Source: Indiicoccus explosivorum (GTDB taxonomy: Bacteria; Bacillota; Bacilli; Bacillales_A; Planococcaceae). From it: a stretch of 60,676 nt of DNA. The notes beneath the pieces are model-generated. The model did no database searches. It was not told the DNA's origin and saw nothing but the letters and a program-made list of their open reading frames with translations. Shown here piece by piece: positions 25,215-34,153 of this stretch. Made by a program: the position numbers and the translations under genes. How positions within the stretch are numbered: the first letter of the stretch is position 1; each line of letters begins with the position of its first letter. Where the stretch lies: positions 1 through 60,676 of the forward strand of contig NZ_NHTN01000018.1 in assembly GCF_002167005.1 (NCBI RefSeq), in the 5' to 3' direction.

Positions 25215-25946
25215 ATGGAAGACCGCTTTGAGCCGGCGGTGCGTTTTGAAAATGTAAACTACTCGATAGACGGGGACCTTATTCTGAAAGAAGTGACGGG
25301 GTCATTTCCGAAAGGCCGGATCACCACCATCGTAGGACCTTCCGGGGCAGGGAAATCGACGCTCCTTAAACTGTGCAACGGTCTCATTTCGCCTGATTCC
25401 GGCAAAATCCTGATCGACGGCCGGCAAACGGAAGAAATGGACCCCGTCCGGCTGAGGCGAAAAGTCGGGATCGCTCTCCAGGACGCTCCGATGATGGACG
25501 GCAGTGTATTCGACAATCTTGAAATTCCGCTGGTGCTTCAAGGGAAGCGGCTGGAACCGGAAGCTGCACAATCGGCGCTGACGGATGTAGGGCTGCCGGC
25601 AGGACTTCTTTCGCGTGACAGCCGTGAACTGTCGGGCGGTCAGCGGCAAAAAGTGTCCATCGCCCGGACGCTCATTAACCGGCCGGAAGTGCTGTTGCTG
25701 GATGAGATCACTTCGTCGCTCGATCCGGCATCGCAGGCGGAAATCGAATTGCTGATCAAAACGCTTAATGACCGGCACGGGACGACCGTGATCTGGATCA
25801 CCCATAACATCGACCAGGCTGTCCGGATCGGTGATTATACGTGGGTGATGATGGACGGGAAAGTGGCGGAAACCGGAGAAGCGCTGCTGCTGCATGAGCC
25901 GGCGACACTGCAGGTGAGGGAATTCGTGAAAGGAGGACAGGTATGA
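25215..25946 (+). CDS. fetA: FetA-like ABC ATPase (iron export)
   Basis: A 243-residue ABC ATPase with Walker A GPSGAGKST, Q-loop IALQDAPM, signature LSGGQRQK and Walker B LLLDEIT. The downstream partner is a UPF0014/FetB-type membrane protein, with which it overlaps by 4 bp, so this is a FetAB pair, known in E. coli to export iron and protect from peroxide. It follows the drug-type exporter permease after 23 bp, so all four genes probably share a transcript. Confidence 0.88.
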   Translation: MEDRFEPAVRFENVNYSIDGDLILKEVTGSFPKGRITTIVGPSGAGKSTLLKLCNGLISPDSGKILIDGRQTEEMDPVRLRRKVGIALQDAPMMDGSVFDNLEIPLVLQGKRLEPEAAQSALTDVGLPAGLLSRDSRELSGGQRQKVSIARTLINRPEVLLLDEITSSLDPASQAEIELLIKTLNDRHGTTVIWITHNIDQAVRIGDYTWVMMDGKVAETGEALLLHEPATLQVREFVKGGQV

Positions 25947-26701
25947 CATACGGTACACTGGCATTGACACTGATTTTCGTGTTCATTCCGCTCGTCCTGA
26001 CGCGGGTGCTGAACCTCGGTCTTGAAAAAGACCTGCTGATCGCCACCATCCGTTCGGTGATCCAGCTGCTGGCGGTCGGTTACTTGCTCGCGTTCGTCTT
26101 TGAGGCGGAAAGCCCGGTGTTCATCCTTCTGATGATTACGCTGATGATTGTGGCAGCGACGCATAACGTCCAGCGGAAAGGAACCGCGATTCCGGGCATT
26201 ACAGCTAAAGTGGCAGTGACCTTCATATTCATTGAAGTGCTGACACAAGGAATCCTGCTCGGCTTCGGTATCATTCCTGCGACTCCGCAGTACATCATCC
26301 CGATCAGCGGGATGGTCATCGGAAATTCGATGGTTCTGGCCATCCTGTTCCTGAACCGCTTCACTGCGGAGGTCGAAGCCCGGCGCGGGGAAGTGGAGCT
26401 TTTCCTGTCGCTCGGCGGCACGCCGAAACAGGCGATCCATCCCCGGCTGATGCAGGCGATCAAAGCGAGTATGATCCCGACGCTGGAGAGCCAGAAAACG
26501 ATGGGGCTTGTCCAGCTGCCCGGCATGATGAGCGGCCTGATCATCGGCGGCGCCGATCCGATCGAGGCCGTCCAGTTCCAGCTTCTGATCATTTTCCTGA
26601 TCATGACGAATGCGGCGGTCACAAGCGCCATGCTCGGATTCCTTTCCTATCCGACGCTGTTCAACGGACGCATGCAGCTTGTCAGAAAGCTTGAAACGTG
26701 A
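25943..26701 (+). CDS. fetB: FetB-like iron exporter permease (UPF0014)
   Basis: A 252-residue membrane protein with about seven transmembrane helices. Family markers are IRSVIQLLAVG, GMVIGNSMVLAILFLNR, FLSLGGTPKQA and the LPGMMSGLIIGGADP segment. GAAAGGAGGACAGG precedes the ATG. It closes the four-gene operon, with a terminator right after. Confidence 0.9.
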   Translation: MTYGTLALTLIFVFIPLVLTRVLNLGLEKDLLIATIRSVIQLLAVGYLLAFVFEAESPVFILLMITLMIVAATHNVQRKGTAIPGITAKVAVTFIFIEVLTQGILLGFGIIPATPQYIIPISGMVIGNSMVLAILFLNRFTAEVEARRGEVELFLSLGGTPKQAIHPRLMQAIKASMIPTLESQKTMGLVQLPGMMSGLIIGGADPIEAVQFQLLIIFLIMTNAAVTSAMLGFLSYPTLFNGRMQLVRKLET

Positions 26702-26741
26702 AAAGCCGGCCCGGGCGAAAAATTCCGGAGCGGCTTTTTTT
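26701..26741 (+). terminator. fetB terminator
   Basis: AAAAGCCG/CGGCTTTT hairpin with a T run, starting at the fetB stop codon. Confidence 0.78.
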
Positions 26742-26821
26742 GCTGTGCGAAAGGAGTTCAGGGCTGCAGCTGCGAATAAAACACAGTGGATGATTTTTCA
26801 TGGAAGAAGGGACGCTCAAGG

Positions 26822-27130
26822 ATGACGCAATTCATGGATCTACTCCCCGCACTTCTCCTGATAGGCGCTCCGCTGCTGGTGCCGCTTTTTTTAAAAAAGC
26901 GGGTTTGGGCGATGACCGCGGCGGCAGGTTACGCATTGTACATATTATGGGGCGTGCTGCTTCACTACTCCGCCGACATAACGGAATATGGGACGGGTTA
27001 CGGTATGTTGATTCCGTTTTATCTTCTGTTCATCACAGTTCTCGGCGTGCTGTTTCAAAAATGGTCGGACAGGAGAAGGAACAGCAGGAACGGACCGGCG
27101 TCTGATGATTCAGATGACAGCCGCAGCTGA
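26822..27130 (+). CDS. Small membrane protein, unknown function
   Basis: A 102-residue protein with three predicted transmembrane helices (about 5-20, 26-42 and 55-73), followed by a polar tail with alternating Arg, Asn, Ser and Asp. The ATG at 26822 has GAAGGGA about 12 bases upstream; an earlier in-frame ATG lacks a ribosome-binding site. Its last 21 bases overlap the end of the convergent papain-like gene. No family recognised. Confidence 0.6.
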   Translation: MTQFMDLLPALLLIGAPLLVPLFLKKRVWAMTAAAGYALYILWGVLLHYSADITEYGTGYGMLIPFYLLFITVLGVLFQKWSDRRRNSRNGPASDDSDDSRS

Positions 27131-27640
27131 CAGATAGGCGGAGAGGGGGCCGCTGTAGACAAGCTCGAGCTCGTGCGACCGTGCAATGTCTTCCGGTCTG
27201 AGGAGTCCTGCCGGCTTGGCGGCAACCCGGACCCCGCCCGCTCGCAGCGCTTCCGCGACAAACTGCACACAGAAAAAGCGATGCTCCCGAACGATTTCTT
27301 TTTGGAGCAGCACGCCGAACAGGCCAAGAAAATTGTAGCCGTAAAGGTGCTGGTTTTCTTCGACGGAACGGATCATCCGGCGGATTTGCTGCCCGTCCGT
27401 TTCAGAGACGGTGCATTTGAACAGTTCACATTCGGAGCGCAGAAAAAACGGATGATTCAAGTCTTCTTTCGTGAATCCTCCAATGAATGGATTGGCCGGT
27501 CTTTTCCGGCCGAAACTGTACACTTCCGTCAGGCGTGAATCAAAAGCGAGGGAACAATGAGAGTACGGATAGTCTGTGAACAGGCTGATGCTCTTTGACA
27601 AAACGGTCTTTGTATCCGCGAAAACGATATAAATCTCCAT
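27110..27640 (-). CDS. Permuted papain-like (NlpC/P60, YiiX-type) enzyme
   Basis: A 176-residue cytoplasmic protein with no signal peptide. The order of HCSLAFD (histidine, ~residue 28) before FFCVQFVAEAL (cysteine, ~122) is that of circularly permuted NlpC/P60 folds (YiiX/YebB-like), in which His and Cys form the active site. Substrates of this group are mostly lipids or small amide/thioester compounds; none can be assigned here. GGAGGGATCGGG precedes the ATG on the minus strand. Confidence 0.7.
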   Translation of the reverse strand: MEIYIVFADTKTVLSKSISLFTDYPYSHCSLAFDSRLTEVYSFGRKRPANPFIGGFTKEDLNHPFFLRSECELFKCTVSETDGQQIRRMIRSVEENQHLYGYNFLGLFGVLLQKEIVREHRFFCVQFVAEALRAGGVRVAAKPAGLLRPEDIARSHELELVYSGPLSAYLSAAAVI

Positions 27641-27748
27641 CCCGATCCCTCCAGTACAGAAAGTATAGCCTGAGAAATGCCGGTCAGCTTCCGGCCCAGG
27701 CAGGGATTCGGTCTGCGGCTTGAGACTTAATTAAGAAAGGGGAATGAA

Positions 27749-28450
27749 ATGATGGGTAAGTTTACACTTGATGAATTTATTGAACAGACAAAGCAGGACG
27801 AACGGGAGAACGAGTATTTCGAACTGGAGACGGAACGGGTGCTCGAAGTGAACCTGACCGACACGGTGTGGGCGAAGATGGGTTCCATGATCTCGTATTC
27901 CGGCAGCATCAAATTCGAGCGGGAGCGGATGCTTGAGCACGGCGTCGGCCAGATGTTCAAAAAGGCGCTGACAGGCGAAGGCGCGGCCCTCATGAAAGCG
28001 AGCGGGCAGGGCCGGCTGTATTTGGCGGATCAGGGGAAGAAGATTACGATTTTCGATTTGGCCGGCGAGTCGGTTACCGTCAACGGCAATGATCTGCTGG
28101 CATTTGAACCGACCGTTTCTTGGGATATCCGTCTGATGAAGCGGATGGCGGGCATGGTCGCCGGCGGTCTGTTCAACGTGCACTTGAGCGGAACCGGCCA
28201 AGTGGCGATCACCAGCCACTATGAGCCGCTGACACTGCTCGTAAAACCGGGGGAACCCGTCATCACGGATCCGAACGCGACCGTCGCCTGGTCGGGCAAT
28301 TTAACGCCGGAATTCCGGACGGACATGAGTTTCCGGACATTCCTCGGGCGCGGGAGCGGCGAATCGATCCAGATGGAATTCAAAGGCGAAGGGTTCGTCA
28401 TCGTCCAGCCATTTGAAGAAGTGGTCACACCTCCGCCGAGCATGGGCTGA
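27749..28450 (+). CDS. AIM24 family protein
   Basis: A 233-residue protein of the AIM24/TRAP-like beta-barrel family. GSMISYSGSIKFERE, GQGRLYLAD, VNGNDLLAFEP and LSGTGQVAITSHYEP are typical, with the second beta-barrel in the C-terminal half. The bacterial role is not established; the yeast homologue organises mitochondrial inner membrane. AAAGGGG precedes the ATG, and ATG-ATG leaves a one-codon uncertainty. Confidence 0.85.
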   Translation: MMGKFTLDEFIEQTKQDERENEYFELETERVLEVNLTDTVWAKMGSMISYSGSIKFERERMLEHGVGQMFKKALTGEGAALMKASGQGRLYLADQGKKITIFDLAGESVTVNGNDLLAFEPTVSWDIRLMKRMAGMVAGGLFNVHLSGTGQVAITSHYEPLTLLVKPGEPVITDPNATVAWSGNLTPEFRTDMSFRTFLGRGSGESIQMEFKGEGFVIVQPFEEVVTPPPSMG

Positions 28451-28468
28451 TTTTTTTCAATAAACCCG

Positions 28469-28499
28469 TTGACCTTGACGCTGCGTAAAGGTGTAGAGT
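28469..28499 (+). promoter_or_regulatory. MerR-type autoregulated promoter-operator
   Basis: TTGACC (28469-28474) and TAGAGT (28494-28499) are separated by 19 bp, the over-long spacer of MerR-controlled promoters. Between them lies a 21-bp dyad at 28472-28492 with half-sites ACCTTGACGC and GCGTAAAGGT. It is 23 bp before the MerR-TipAS start, so the regulator very likely controls its own transcription. Confidence 0.85.
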
Positions 28500-28521
28500 G
28501 ACTGTACAGGAGGTGGACGGC

Positions 28522-29280
28522 ATGGAATACACCGTTCAGAAACTCGCGGAACTGGCGGGCGTCAGCGCGCGGACGCTGCGCTATTACGACGAGATCGGTC
28601 TTCTCAAGCCGGGGCGGATACGCACATCCGGCTACCGGATTTACGGTCGCAAGGAAGTGGACCGGCTGCAGCAGATTCTGTTCTACCGCGAACTCGGCAT
28701 GCCGCTTGAGCAGATTGCCGCTGTGCTCGACAGTCGGGATTTCAGCCGGCTCGAAACGCTGAAGGAACATCGCCGGCATCTCCTGAAAAAACAGCAGCGG
28801 CTCTCGCAGTTGCTGACGAACGTGGAAGCCTCGATTTCCGCGGCGGAAGGAGAAACGGTCATGAACGACAAAGCGAAGTTCGAAGGGTTCAAGAAGCGGG
28901 CGGTTGAAGAAAACGAAGCGAAGTATGGCGAGGAAGTGCGCCGGAAGTACGGGGACGCGGCTGTCGACCGCTCGAATGCGCAATTTCTCAGCATGACGGA
29001 AGAGGGCGCGGACCGCATCAAACGGATTGAAGAAGAGATGTTCACCGCCCTGGAAGCGGGCATGGATGCCGGAGACCCAGGCGGGGAAGCCGCACAGCAG
29101 GCGGCGGCCCTTCATCGGGAATGGCTGACTTTCTACTGGGACAGCTATAATCCGGAAGCGCACGCCGGTGTTGCCGACATGTATGTTGCAGACGATCGCT
29201 TCAAGGCGTATTACGACAAACAAAGGGAAGGAATGGCCCAGTTTTTGCGTCACGCCATTCATGTTTACGTGAAAAAATGA
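28522..29280 (+). CDS. MerR family regulator with TipAS domain
   Basis: A 252-residue regulator. The N-terminal MerR DNA-binding domain starts YTVQKLAELAGVSARTLRYY and includes YRIYGRKEVDRLQQI; a long helix (about 80-115) dimerises it. The C-terminal TipAS-like domain (about 120-250) normally binds thiopeptide or other bulky antibiotics (TipA, Mta family). The ATG at 28522 follows GGAGGTGG. The dyad operator upstream indicates autoregulation. No efflux pump adjoins it, so the regulon lies elsewhere, or includes the upstream AIM24 gene only if transcribed separately. Confidence 0.92.
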   Translation: MEYTVQKLAELAGVSARTLRYYDEIGLLKPGRIRTSGYRIYGRKEVDRLQQILFYRELGMPLEQIAAVLDSRDFSRLETLKEHRRHLLKKQQRLSQLLTNVEASISAAEGETVMNDKAKFEGFKKRAVEENEAKYGEEVRRKYGDAAVDRSNAQFLSMTEEGADRIKRIEEEMFTALEAGMDAGDPGGEAAQQAAALHREWLTFYWDSYNPEAHAGVADMYVADDRFKAYYDKQREGMAQFLRHAIHVYVKK

Positions 29281-29287
29281 ACTGCAG

Positions 29288-29319
29288 AAAGACCGGTGCC
29301 GATAGGAACCGGTCTTTTT
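29288..29319 (+). terminator. Terminator after MerR-TipAS gene
   Basis: AAAGACCGGT/ACCGGTCTTT hairpin with TTTTT. Confidence 0.88.
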
Positions 29320-29338
29320 GTTTCATTCTCTGAAATTC

Positions 29339-29366
29339 TTGCTGTTCGATCAGGGCCTTATATAGT
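29339..29366 (+). promoter_or_regulatory. Sigma-A-type promoter of the oxidoreductase-subtilisin operon
   Basis: TTGCTG (29339-29344), 16 bp, TATAGT (29361-29366), 106 bp before the oxidoreductase ATG. Confidence 0.45.
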
Positions 29367-29472
29367 AAGGATACCGTCCGGCATGACAGCGCCGATTCCT
29401 GTTTCAGCGTTTTTTCTGAGAGCAAAGAGGGGATGGTATTTTAAGGGTTTTGAAAAGGGTGGAGGGGAAGCG

Positions 29473-30546
29473 ATGAAGAAATTACGGATCGGAATAGCCG
29501 GACCGGGCAGCATAGCGAGAAACGTACATATCCCTGGATTTCAGCGGCATCCGGAAACGGAAGTCACAGCTGTATTCAGCCGGTCGAAGGACCGGGCCAG
29601 ACTGACAGCTGCGGAATTCGGCATTCCTGCAGCCTTTGACAGTTACGGTGAAATGATCGAAACCGGTGAACTGGATGCCGTCAGCATCTGTGTGCCGAAC
29701 AAATTCCATGCCGAAATGGCCATACAGGCGCTGGAAGCCGGCCTTCACGTTTTCTGCGAAAAGCCGCCGGCCATCAATGCGATGGAAGCTGCCGGCATGG
29801 CGGCAGCGGCTGACGCTGCCGGGAAGGTCCTTACATTCAATCTTCACTGGCGCCACAGTCCGCAGACCGATGTAATCCGGATGGCCATCAAAGAGGGGGA
29901 ATTGGGATTTATTTATGCCGCGCGTATCCGTGCGCTCAGACGCCGGGGAATTCCGGGATGGGGTGTATTCACTGACAGGAACCTGCAAGGGGGCGGGCCG
30001 CTCATCGATATCGGAGTGCATATGCTGGACACCGCGCTGTATTTGATGGATTATCCGCCGATCGATGCCGTTTTCGCTGTCGCCCACAAACAAATCGGAC
30101 CGAATACCCGGCCGGGGCGGATGAGGAATTGGGATCCGCTTGCCTATTCCGTGGAGGATTCCCTGATGGGTCTCATCCGTTTCCGGAATGGCGGGTCCCT
30201 GACAATAGAAACGTCTTTCGCGCTGAACATGGCGGAGTCGGAAGTGATGGATATCGAACTGTTCGGAGATGAAGGGGGTGCTTCCGTCTTCCCGCCCCGT
30301 CTGTTTCAGGAAAAGTACAATCAGCTGACAGATACGGAGTTCCCTTACTTGAAAGCACAGGACCCGCATGCCCGTTCGATTGCGAATTTTGTGGATGCCT
30401 GCTTCGGGAGGCAGCCGATTCTCGTGACCGCCGGTGAAGCGGTGGAGCTGCAGCGGCTGATGGATGCGCTCTACGAATCAGCGGCTGCAGGAGAAGCTGT
30501 AAAACTGGGAAAAAGTGACTCGAATAGAGAGGATGGTACTGAATGA
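29473..30546 (+). CDS. Gfo/Idh/MocA family oxidoreductase
   Basis: A 357-residue NAD(P)-dependent sugar-dehydrogenase-like protein. The Rossmann motif is GIAGPGSIARNVHIPGF, and the family EKP motif is CEKPPA (near residue 96), whose lysine is catalytic. The C-terminal alpha/beta domain includes GGPLIDIGVHMLD, with the conserved Asp and His. The start follows GGAGGGGAAGCG. Its stop codon overlaps the ATG of the intracellular subtilisin gene (ATGA), so both are one unit. The substrate is unknown. Confidence 0.92.
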   Translation: MKKLRIGIAGPGSIARNVHIPGFQRHPETEVTAVFSRSKDRARLTAAEFGIPAAFDSYGEMIETGELDAVSICVPNKFHAEMAIQALEAGLHVFCEKPPAINAMEAAGMAAAADAAGKVLTFNLHWRHSPQTDVIRMAIKEGELGFIYAARIRALRRRGIPGWGVFTDRNLQGGGPLIDIGVHMLDTALYLMDYPPIDAVFAVAHKQIGPNTRPGRMRNWDPLAYSVEDSLMGLIRFRNGGSLTIETSFALNMAESEVMDIELFGDEGGASVFPPRLFQEKYNQLTDTEFPYLKAQDPHARSIANFVDACFGRQPILVTAGEAVELQRLMDALYESAAAGEAVKLGKSDSNREDGTE

Positions 30547-31541
30547 ACAATGTCCATTTGATTCCGTACAGAGTAGAAGAAATTACGGCTGAAGCCGTCC
30601 GGGTTCCGGAAGGCGTAAAGATGATCCAGGCGCCGGACGTCTGGGATGAGGCTGATATGGGGCAAGGAAATGTGATCGCGATCCTCGATACGGGATGCCA
30701 GCGTGACCATCCGGATCTGGCAGACCGGATCATCGGCGGGAAGAACTTCACGGGCGATTTCGATGGCGATGAATCGAATTTCGAAGACAATAACGGGCAC
30801 GGGACCCATGTCGCGGGTACGGCCGGCGCTTCTTACCGTGAAGGAGGCATCGCCGGTGTCGCGCCTAAATCCGACTTGCTGATCGTCAAAGTGCTGAACG
30901 GTGAAGGCAGCGGCGACTATGCAGGTATTATTAACGGCATTCATTATGCCATCGATTGGGAAGGTCCGAACGGAGAGAAGACGAGTGTCATTTCCATGTC
31001 GCTTGGCGGACCGGAAAATGTGCCGGAACTTTATAAAGCAGTTAAACGGGCGGTGGATGCCGGTATACCGGTCGTCTGTGCGGCAGGGAATGAAGGGGAC
31101 GACAGCCCGGCGACGGATGAATTCGCTTACCCGGGCGCTTACAGCGAAGTGATCCAAGTGGGGGCGATCGATTTTAAACGGAACATTGCTTCGTTCAGCA
31201 ACACGAACGATGCCATTGATCTTGTGGCGCCCGGCGTCCAGATTTACTCGACATATCCCGGAAGCAAATACGCCAGCCTGTCGGGCACTTCGATGGCGAC
31301 ACCGCATATTTCAGGCGCACTTGCGCTGATCAAAAATATTGCCGAGCAAGAGTTCGAGCGGAAACTGTCAGAGGACGAACTGTACGCACAGCTCGTCCGC
31401 CGCACAGTGCCGCTTGGCTACCCGAAATCCGCCGAAGGGAATGGCCTGCTGGCGCTGGATATTTTGCGCAAGTTCGAACAGCTGTTTAAACTGTTCAATT
31501 CCACGTTCGGTCCGCCTGCTGTAAAAAACCGGAAACTGTAG
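30543..31541 (+). CDS. isp: Intracellular subtilisin
   Basis: A 332-residue subtilase with no signal peptide. The catalytic triad is Asp49 (ILDTGC), His86 (NGHGTHVAGT) and Ser250 (SGTSMATPH), at the same positions as in the Bacillus ISP. The N-terminal LIPYRV matches the LIPY/F motif of the short inhibitory propeptide specific to intracellular subtilisins. It degrades cytoplasmic proteins, typically in stationary phase. The start overlaps the oxidoreductase stop, and GAGAGG lies upstream. A polar C-terminal tail (LFKLFNSTFGPPAVKN) is present. Confidence 0.95.
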   Translation: MNNVHLIPYRVEEITAEAVRVPEGVKMIQAPDVWDEADMGQGNVIAILDTGCQRDHPDLADRIIGGKNFTGDFDGDESNFEDNNGHGTHVAGTAGASYREGGIAGVAPKSDLLIVKVLNGEGSGDYAGIINGIHYAIDWEGPNGEKTSVISMSLGGPENVPELYKAVKRAVDAGIPVVCAAGNEGDDSPATDEFAYPGAYSEVIQVGAIDFKRNIASFSNTNDAIDLVAPGVQIYSTYPGSKYASLSGTSMATPHISGALALIKNIAEQEFERKLSEDELYAQLVRRTVPLGYPKSAEGNGLLALDILRKFEQLFKLFNSTFGPPAVKNRKL

Positions 31542-31578
31542 ACGCCGACTGCCGTGCACTTATAAGAGGGGGGATCGG

Positions 31579-31950
31579 ATGTTCATCAAGCAGCCGTTCG
31601 ACGAATTTTTAGGTTTTGAATATGAGCGGACCGGTGACGGGAAAGTGGCCGTAACGCTTCAGGTTAAGCCGCTCCACATCAATAGTGCCGGAGTGGTCCA
31701 CGGCGGTGTAATTTCGACGCTGGCGGATGTCGCGTTAAGCAACACAATGGAACCTGACGGTGACGGAGTGCAGAAGTCGGTGACGGTCGACTTGAATGTA
31801 ACATTCCTGAAAGGTGCGAGAAGCGATCGCCTGACAGCTTTTGCTGAAGTAATCAAAGCGGGAAAGGCATTGACACACGCAGACTGCCGGATTGAAGACG
31901 AGAGCGGCACGCTGATTGCGAAAGCGAAAGGGGTCTTCTTCAATCGGTAA
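31579..31950 (+). CDS. PaaI-type hotdog thioesterase
   Basis: A 123-residue single hotdog-domain protein. The motif HGGVISTLADVALS contains the conserved HGG and catalytic Asp of PaaI-like acyl-CoA thioesterases, and DLNVTFLKGA and GKALTHADCRI follow as expected. GAGGGGGGA precedes the ATG. It may share transcription with the subtilisin gene (37-bp gap). The acyl-CoA substrate is unknown; phenylacetate genes are not nearby. Confidence 0.88.
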   Translation: MFIKQPFDEFLGFEYERTGDGKVAVTLQVKPLHINSAGVVHGGVISTLADVALSNTMEPDGDGVQKSVTVDLNVTFLKGARSDRLTAFAEVIKAGKALTHADCRIEDESGTLIAKAKGVFFNR

Positions 31951-32053
31951 AGAGTAAAGCGCCGGGAAAGGCCATGCCGACAGTGCCGCCTCCGGGAATC
32001 GCATGCGGAAGGAGCGGAAAAAATCAGGAGAACATGAAAAGGAGCTGAATTAC

Positions 32054-33307
32054 ATGACACGAGTGATTCCCGAAACAGAAATGTCAGGAAGCACAACGGA
32101 TATTCTGAGAGAGGGCTACCGGTATATTCCGGATCATATGGAAGAGTTGGGGACGGACATTTACCGGACACGCATATTGGGACAGAAATCGATTGTCATG
32201 ACGGGACCGGAAGCCGTTGAGCTTTTTTATAATGAACGGTATTTTGAACGGAGCACTGCAATTCCTCCTCGGGTAAGAAGTACGCTTTTCGGCACGGGAG
32301 GCGTTCAAGTGCTCGATGACAGGCAGCATAGGCATCGCAAAGCGATGTTTATGTCTCTCATGACGATGCCGCGTTTACAGCTGATCGCTGAAATTGCTGC
32401 TGAGCAGTGGGAAAATGCAGCCCGGAAGTGGGAAAAAGAGAAGACGGTCGTCTTATTCGACGAGGCACAGAAAGTGATGCTCCGTACGGCTTGCCGGTGG
32501 GCAGGTGTGCCGCTGCAAGAAAAGGATACAGCGAAACGGGCGAAGCAGCTCACGGAATTGGTCGATGCGCTCGGCGGGGTCGGTCCTCGTTACTGGAAAG
32601 GGGTCCTCGCCCGGCACTCCGTTGATGAATGGATGGCGGAAGTGATAAAGCAGGAGCGCAGCGGCAAGCTCCGGGCGCCAGAAGGAAGCCCCCTCCGGGT
32701 CATATCCCGTCATCAGGAGCTTGACGGCAGCCCGCTCAGCACACACACCGCGGCAGTGGAACTTGTCAATATTATCCGGCCGATTACAGCGATTTCCTGG
32801 TATGTCATGTTCGGAGCGATGGCCATGCTCGCCAATCCGGAAACGCGCGGGCGATTGGCGACAGGCGAAGAGACTTATGCCCATATGTTCACCCAGGAAG
32901 TCCGCCGATTCTATCCATTCGGTCCATTTCTTGGCGCCCGTGTGCGCCGGAACTTCCGCTGGAAGGATATGCGGTTCAGAAAAGGAGAACTGGTCTTTTT
33001 GGATATTTTCGGTATGAACCGGGACGGCCGATTGTGGGAAGAACCGGACCGTTTTATTCCGGAACGGTTCCGCAACTGGACCGGCACTCCATTCGATTTC
33101 ATCCCGCAGGGCGGAGGAGACCACTACCTCGGGCATCGCTGTGCGGGGGAGTGGGTGACCATTGAGGTAATGCGGGAAAGCATGCAGTTTTTGGCCGGGA
33201 AAATTGATTATCGGATACCTTCCCAAAACCTTCATATGGATCTCGGCCGCATTCCGATCATGCCGGAAAGCCGGTTCATCATGACGGATGTACGGTTGAA
33301 GCGCTGA
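32054..33307 (+). CDS. cypC: Fatty-acid peroxygenase, cytochrome P450 CYP152
   Basis: A 417-residue P450, exactly the length of B. subtilis CypC (P450-BSbeta). It uses hydrogen peroxide to hydroxylate long-chain fatty acids at the alpha/beta carbon. The heme-ligand loop is GGDHYLGHRCAGE with Cys363. The I helix carries Arg242-Pro243 (IIRPITAIS), the diagnostic CYP152 pair that anchors the fatty-acid carboxylate in place of the usual acid-alcohol pair. The ATG at 32054 follows AAGGAG; an upstream in-frame ATG is rejected. No redox partner is needed or encoded nearby. Confidence 0.96.
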   Translation: MTRVIPETEMSGSTTDILREGYRYIPDHMEELGTDIYRTRILGQKSIVMTGPEAVELFYNERYFERSTAIPPRVRSTLFGTGGVQVLDDRQHRHRKAMFMSLMTMPRLQLIAEIAAEQWENAARKWEKEKTVVLFDEAQKVMLRTACRWAGVPLQEKDTAKRAKQLTELVDALGGVGPRYWKGVLARHSVDEWMAEVIKQERSGKLRAPEGSPLRVISRHQELDGSPLSTHTAAVELVNIIRPITAISWYVMFGAMAMLANPETRGRLATGEETYAHMFTQEVRRFYPFGPFLGARVRRNFRWKDMRFRKGELVFLDIFGMNRDGRLWEEPDRFIPERFRNWTGTPFDFIPQGGGDHYLGHRCAGEWVTIEVMRESMQFLAGKIDYRIPSQNLHMDLGRIPIMPESRFIMTDVRLKR

Positions 33308-33349
33308 TCCTGTATACTGGAGGTAAAGAGAAGGACAAGGGGGATCAGT

Positions 33350-34021
33350 ATGTCGGATCTGTTTTACCGGCCCGAACTGAAAGGGCTGTACATCGGCAAA
33401 CCGAAGCGTCTCAGGAACCAGGAAGGACAGGAACTGCATTCCGGCATTTTCAAACTTCCTGCGGAAGAAGCGATGCTGAGGAAAGAAGGGTTCGATGGGG
33501 ATGGAGTAGCGAATACAAAAGCGCATGGAGGACCGGACCGGGCAGTGTGCGTATATGGAATCGAACACTACCGTCAGTGGAATCGCGAGTACCGGACCCG
33601 GCTGAGTGAAGCGAGCTTCGGCGAGAATCTGCTCGTGGAAAATATGGAAGAAGAAAATGTGCATATCGGCGATATTTTCCGGGTGGGCGAAGCGGCCATC
33701 CAAATTACGCAAGGCCGCATTCCGTGCAGTACCATCAACAAGCGCACAGGTCTGCCGAACATTTTGCAGCGGTTCACGGAGACCAGCCATACCGGTTTTT
33801 TGTGCCGTGTCATCGAAGAAGGGATCATCCGGCGGGACTCTGCCATTGAAAAAGTGGAAGAAGACCCGCATCGTGTATCGGTTTTTTATGCAAACTCGAT
33901 TTATTTCAACAATCCTGAGTTCGTTGAAGGGATGCGGAGAGTCACGGATGTTCCGGCACTCGCGGAGAGATGGCGGAAACGGTTTGAAAAAAGGATCGCG
34001 GAAGCTGAACTGGCCGAATAA
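33350..34021 (+). CDS. MOSC domain protein (YiiM-like)
   Basis: A 223-residue MOSC-domain protein with a C-terminal 3-alpha segment. KAHGGPDRAVCVYGIEHY, FGENLLVE, VHIGDIFRVGEAAIQITQGRIPC and KRTGLPNI are typical, and the conserved cysteine is Cys125 region in RIPCSTINK. MOSC proteins of this type bind molybdenum cofactor and may reduce N-hydroxylated compounds. AAGGGGGA precedes the ATG. Confidence 0.9.
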   Translation: MSDLFYRPELKGLYIGKPKRLRNQEGQELHSGIFKLPAEEAMLRKEGFDGDGVANTKAHGGPDRAVCVYGIEHYRQWNREYRTRLSEASFGENLLVENMEEENVHIGDIFRVGEAAIQITQGRIPCSTINKRTGLPNILQRFTETSHTGFLCRVIEEGIIRRDSAIEKVEEDPHRVSVFYANSIYFNNPEFVEGMRRVTDVPALAERWRKRFEKRIAEAELAE

Positions 34022-34153
34022 GGACAACCCATTATTGGCTAAAACGTGACAGCGGATTGAAATTCCGTTCATCCGGCGGCTGGCTGAGGCGGCAGGAATG
34101 CCTAGTATCTGGTATACTTGCGGACAAGAATACTGGAAAAGGGGTAACTGATT

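Noticed and set aside
28219-29262. 347-codon minus-strand frame
   Set aside because: Antisense to the MerR-TipAS gene, which has operator, ribosome-binding site and family motifs; no domain seen in the antisense translation.
32453-34072. 539-codon open frame on the minus strand
   Set aside because: It is antisense to cypC and the MOSC gene, both of which show unmistakable family motifs. Long antisense frames are expected in G+C-rich codon usage, and this one has no recognisable domain.
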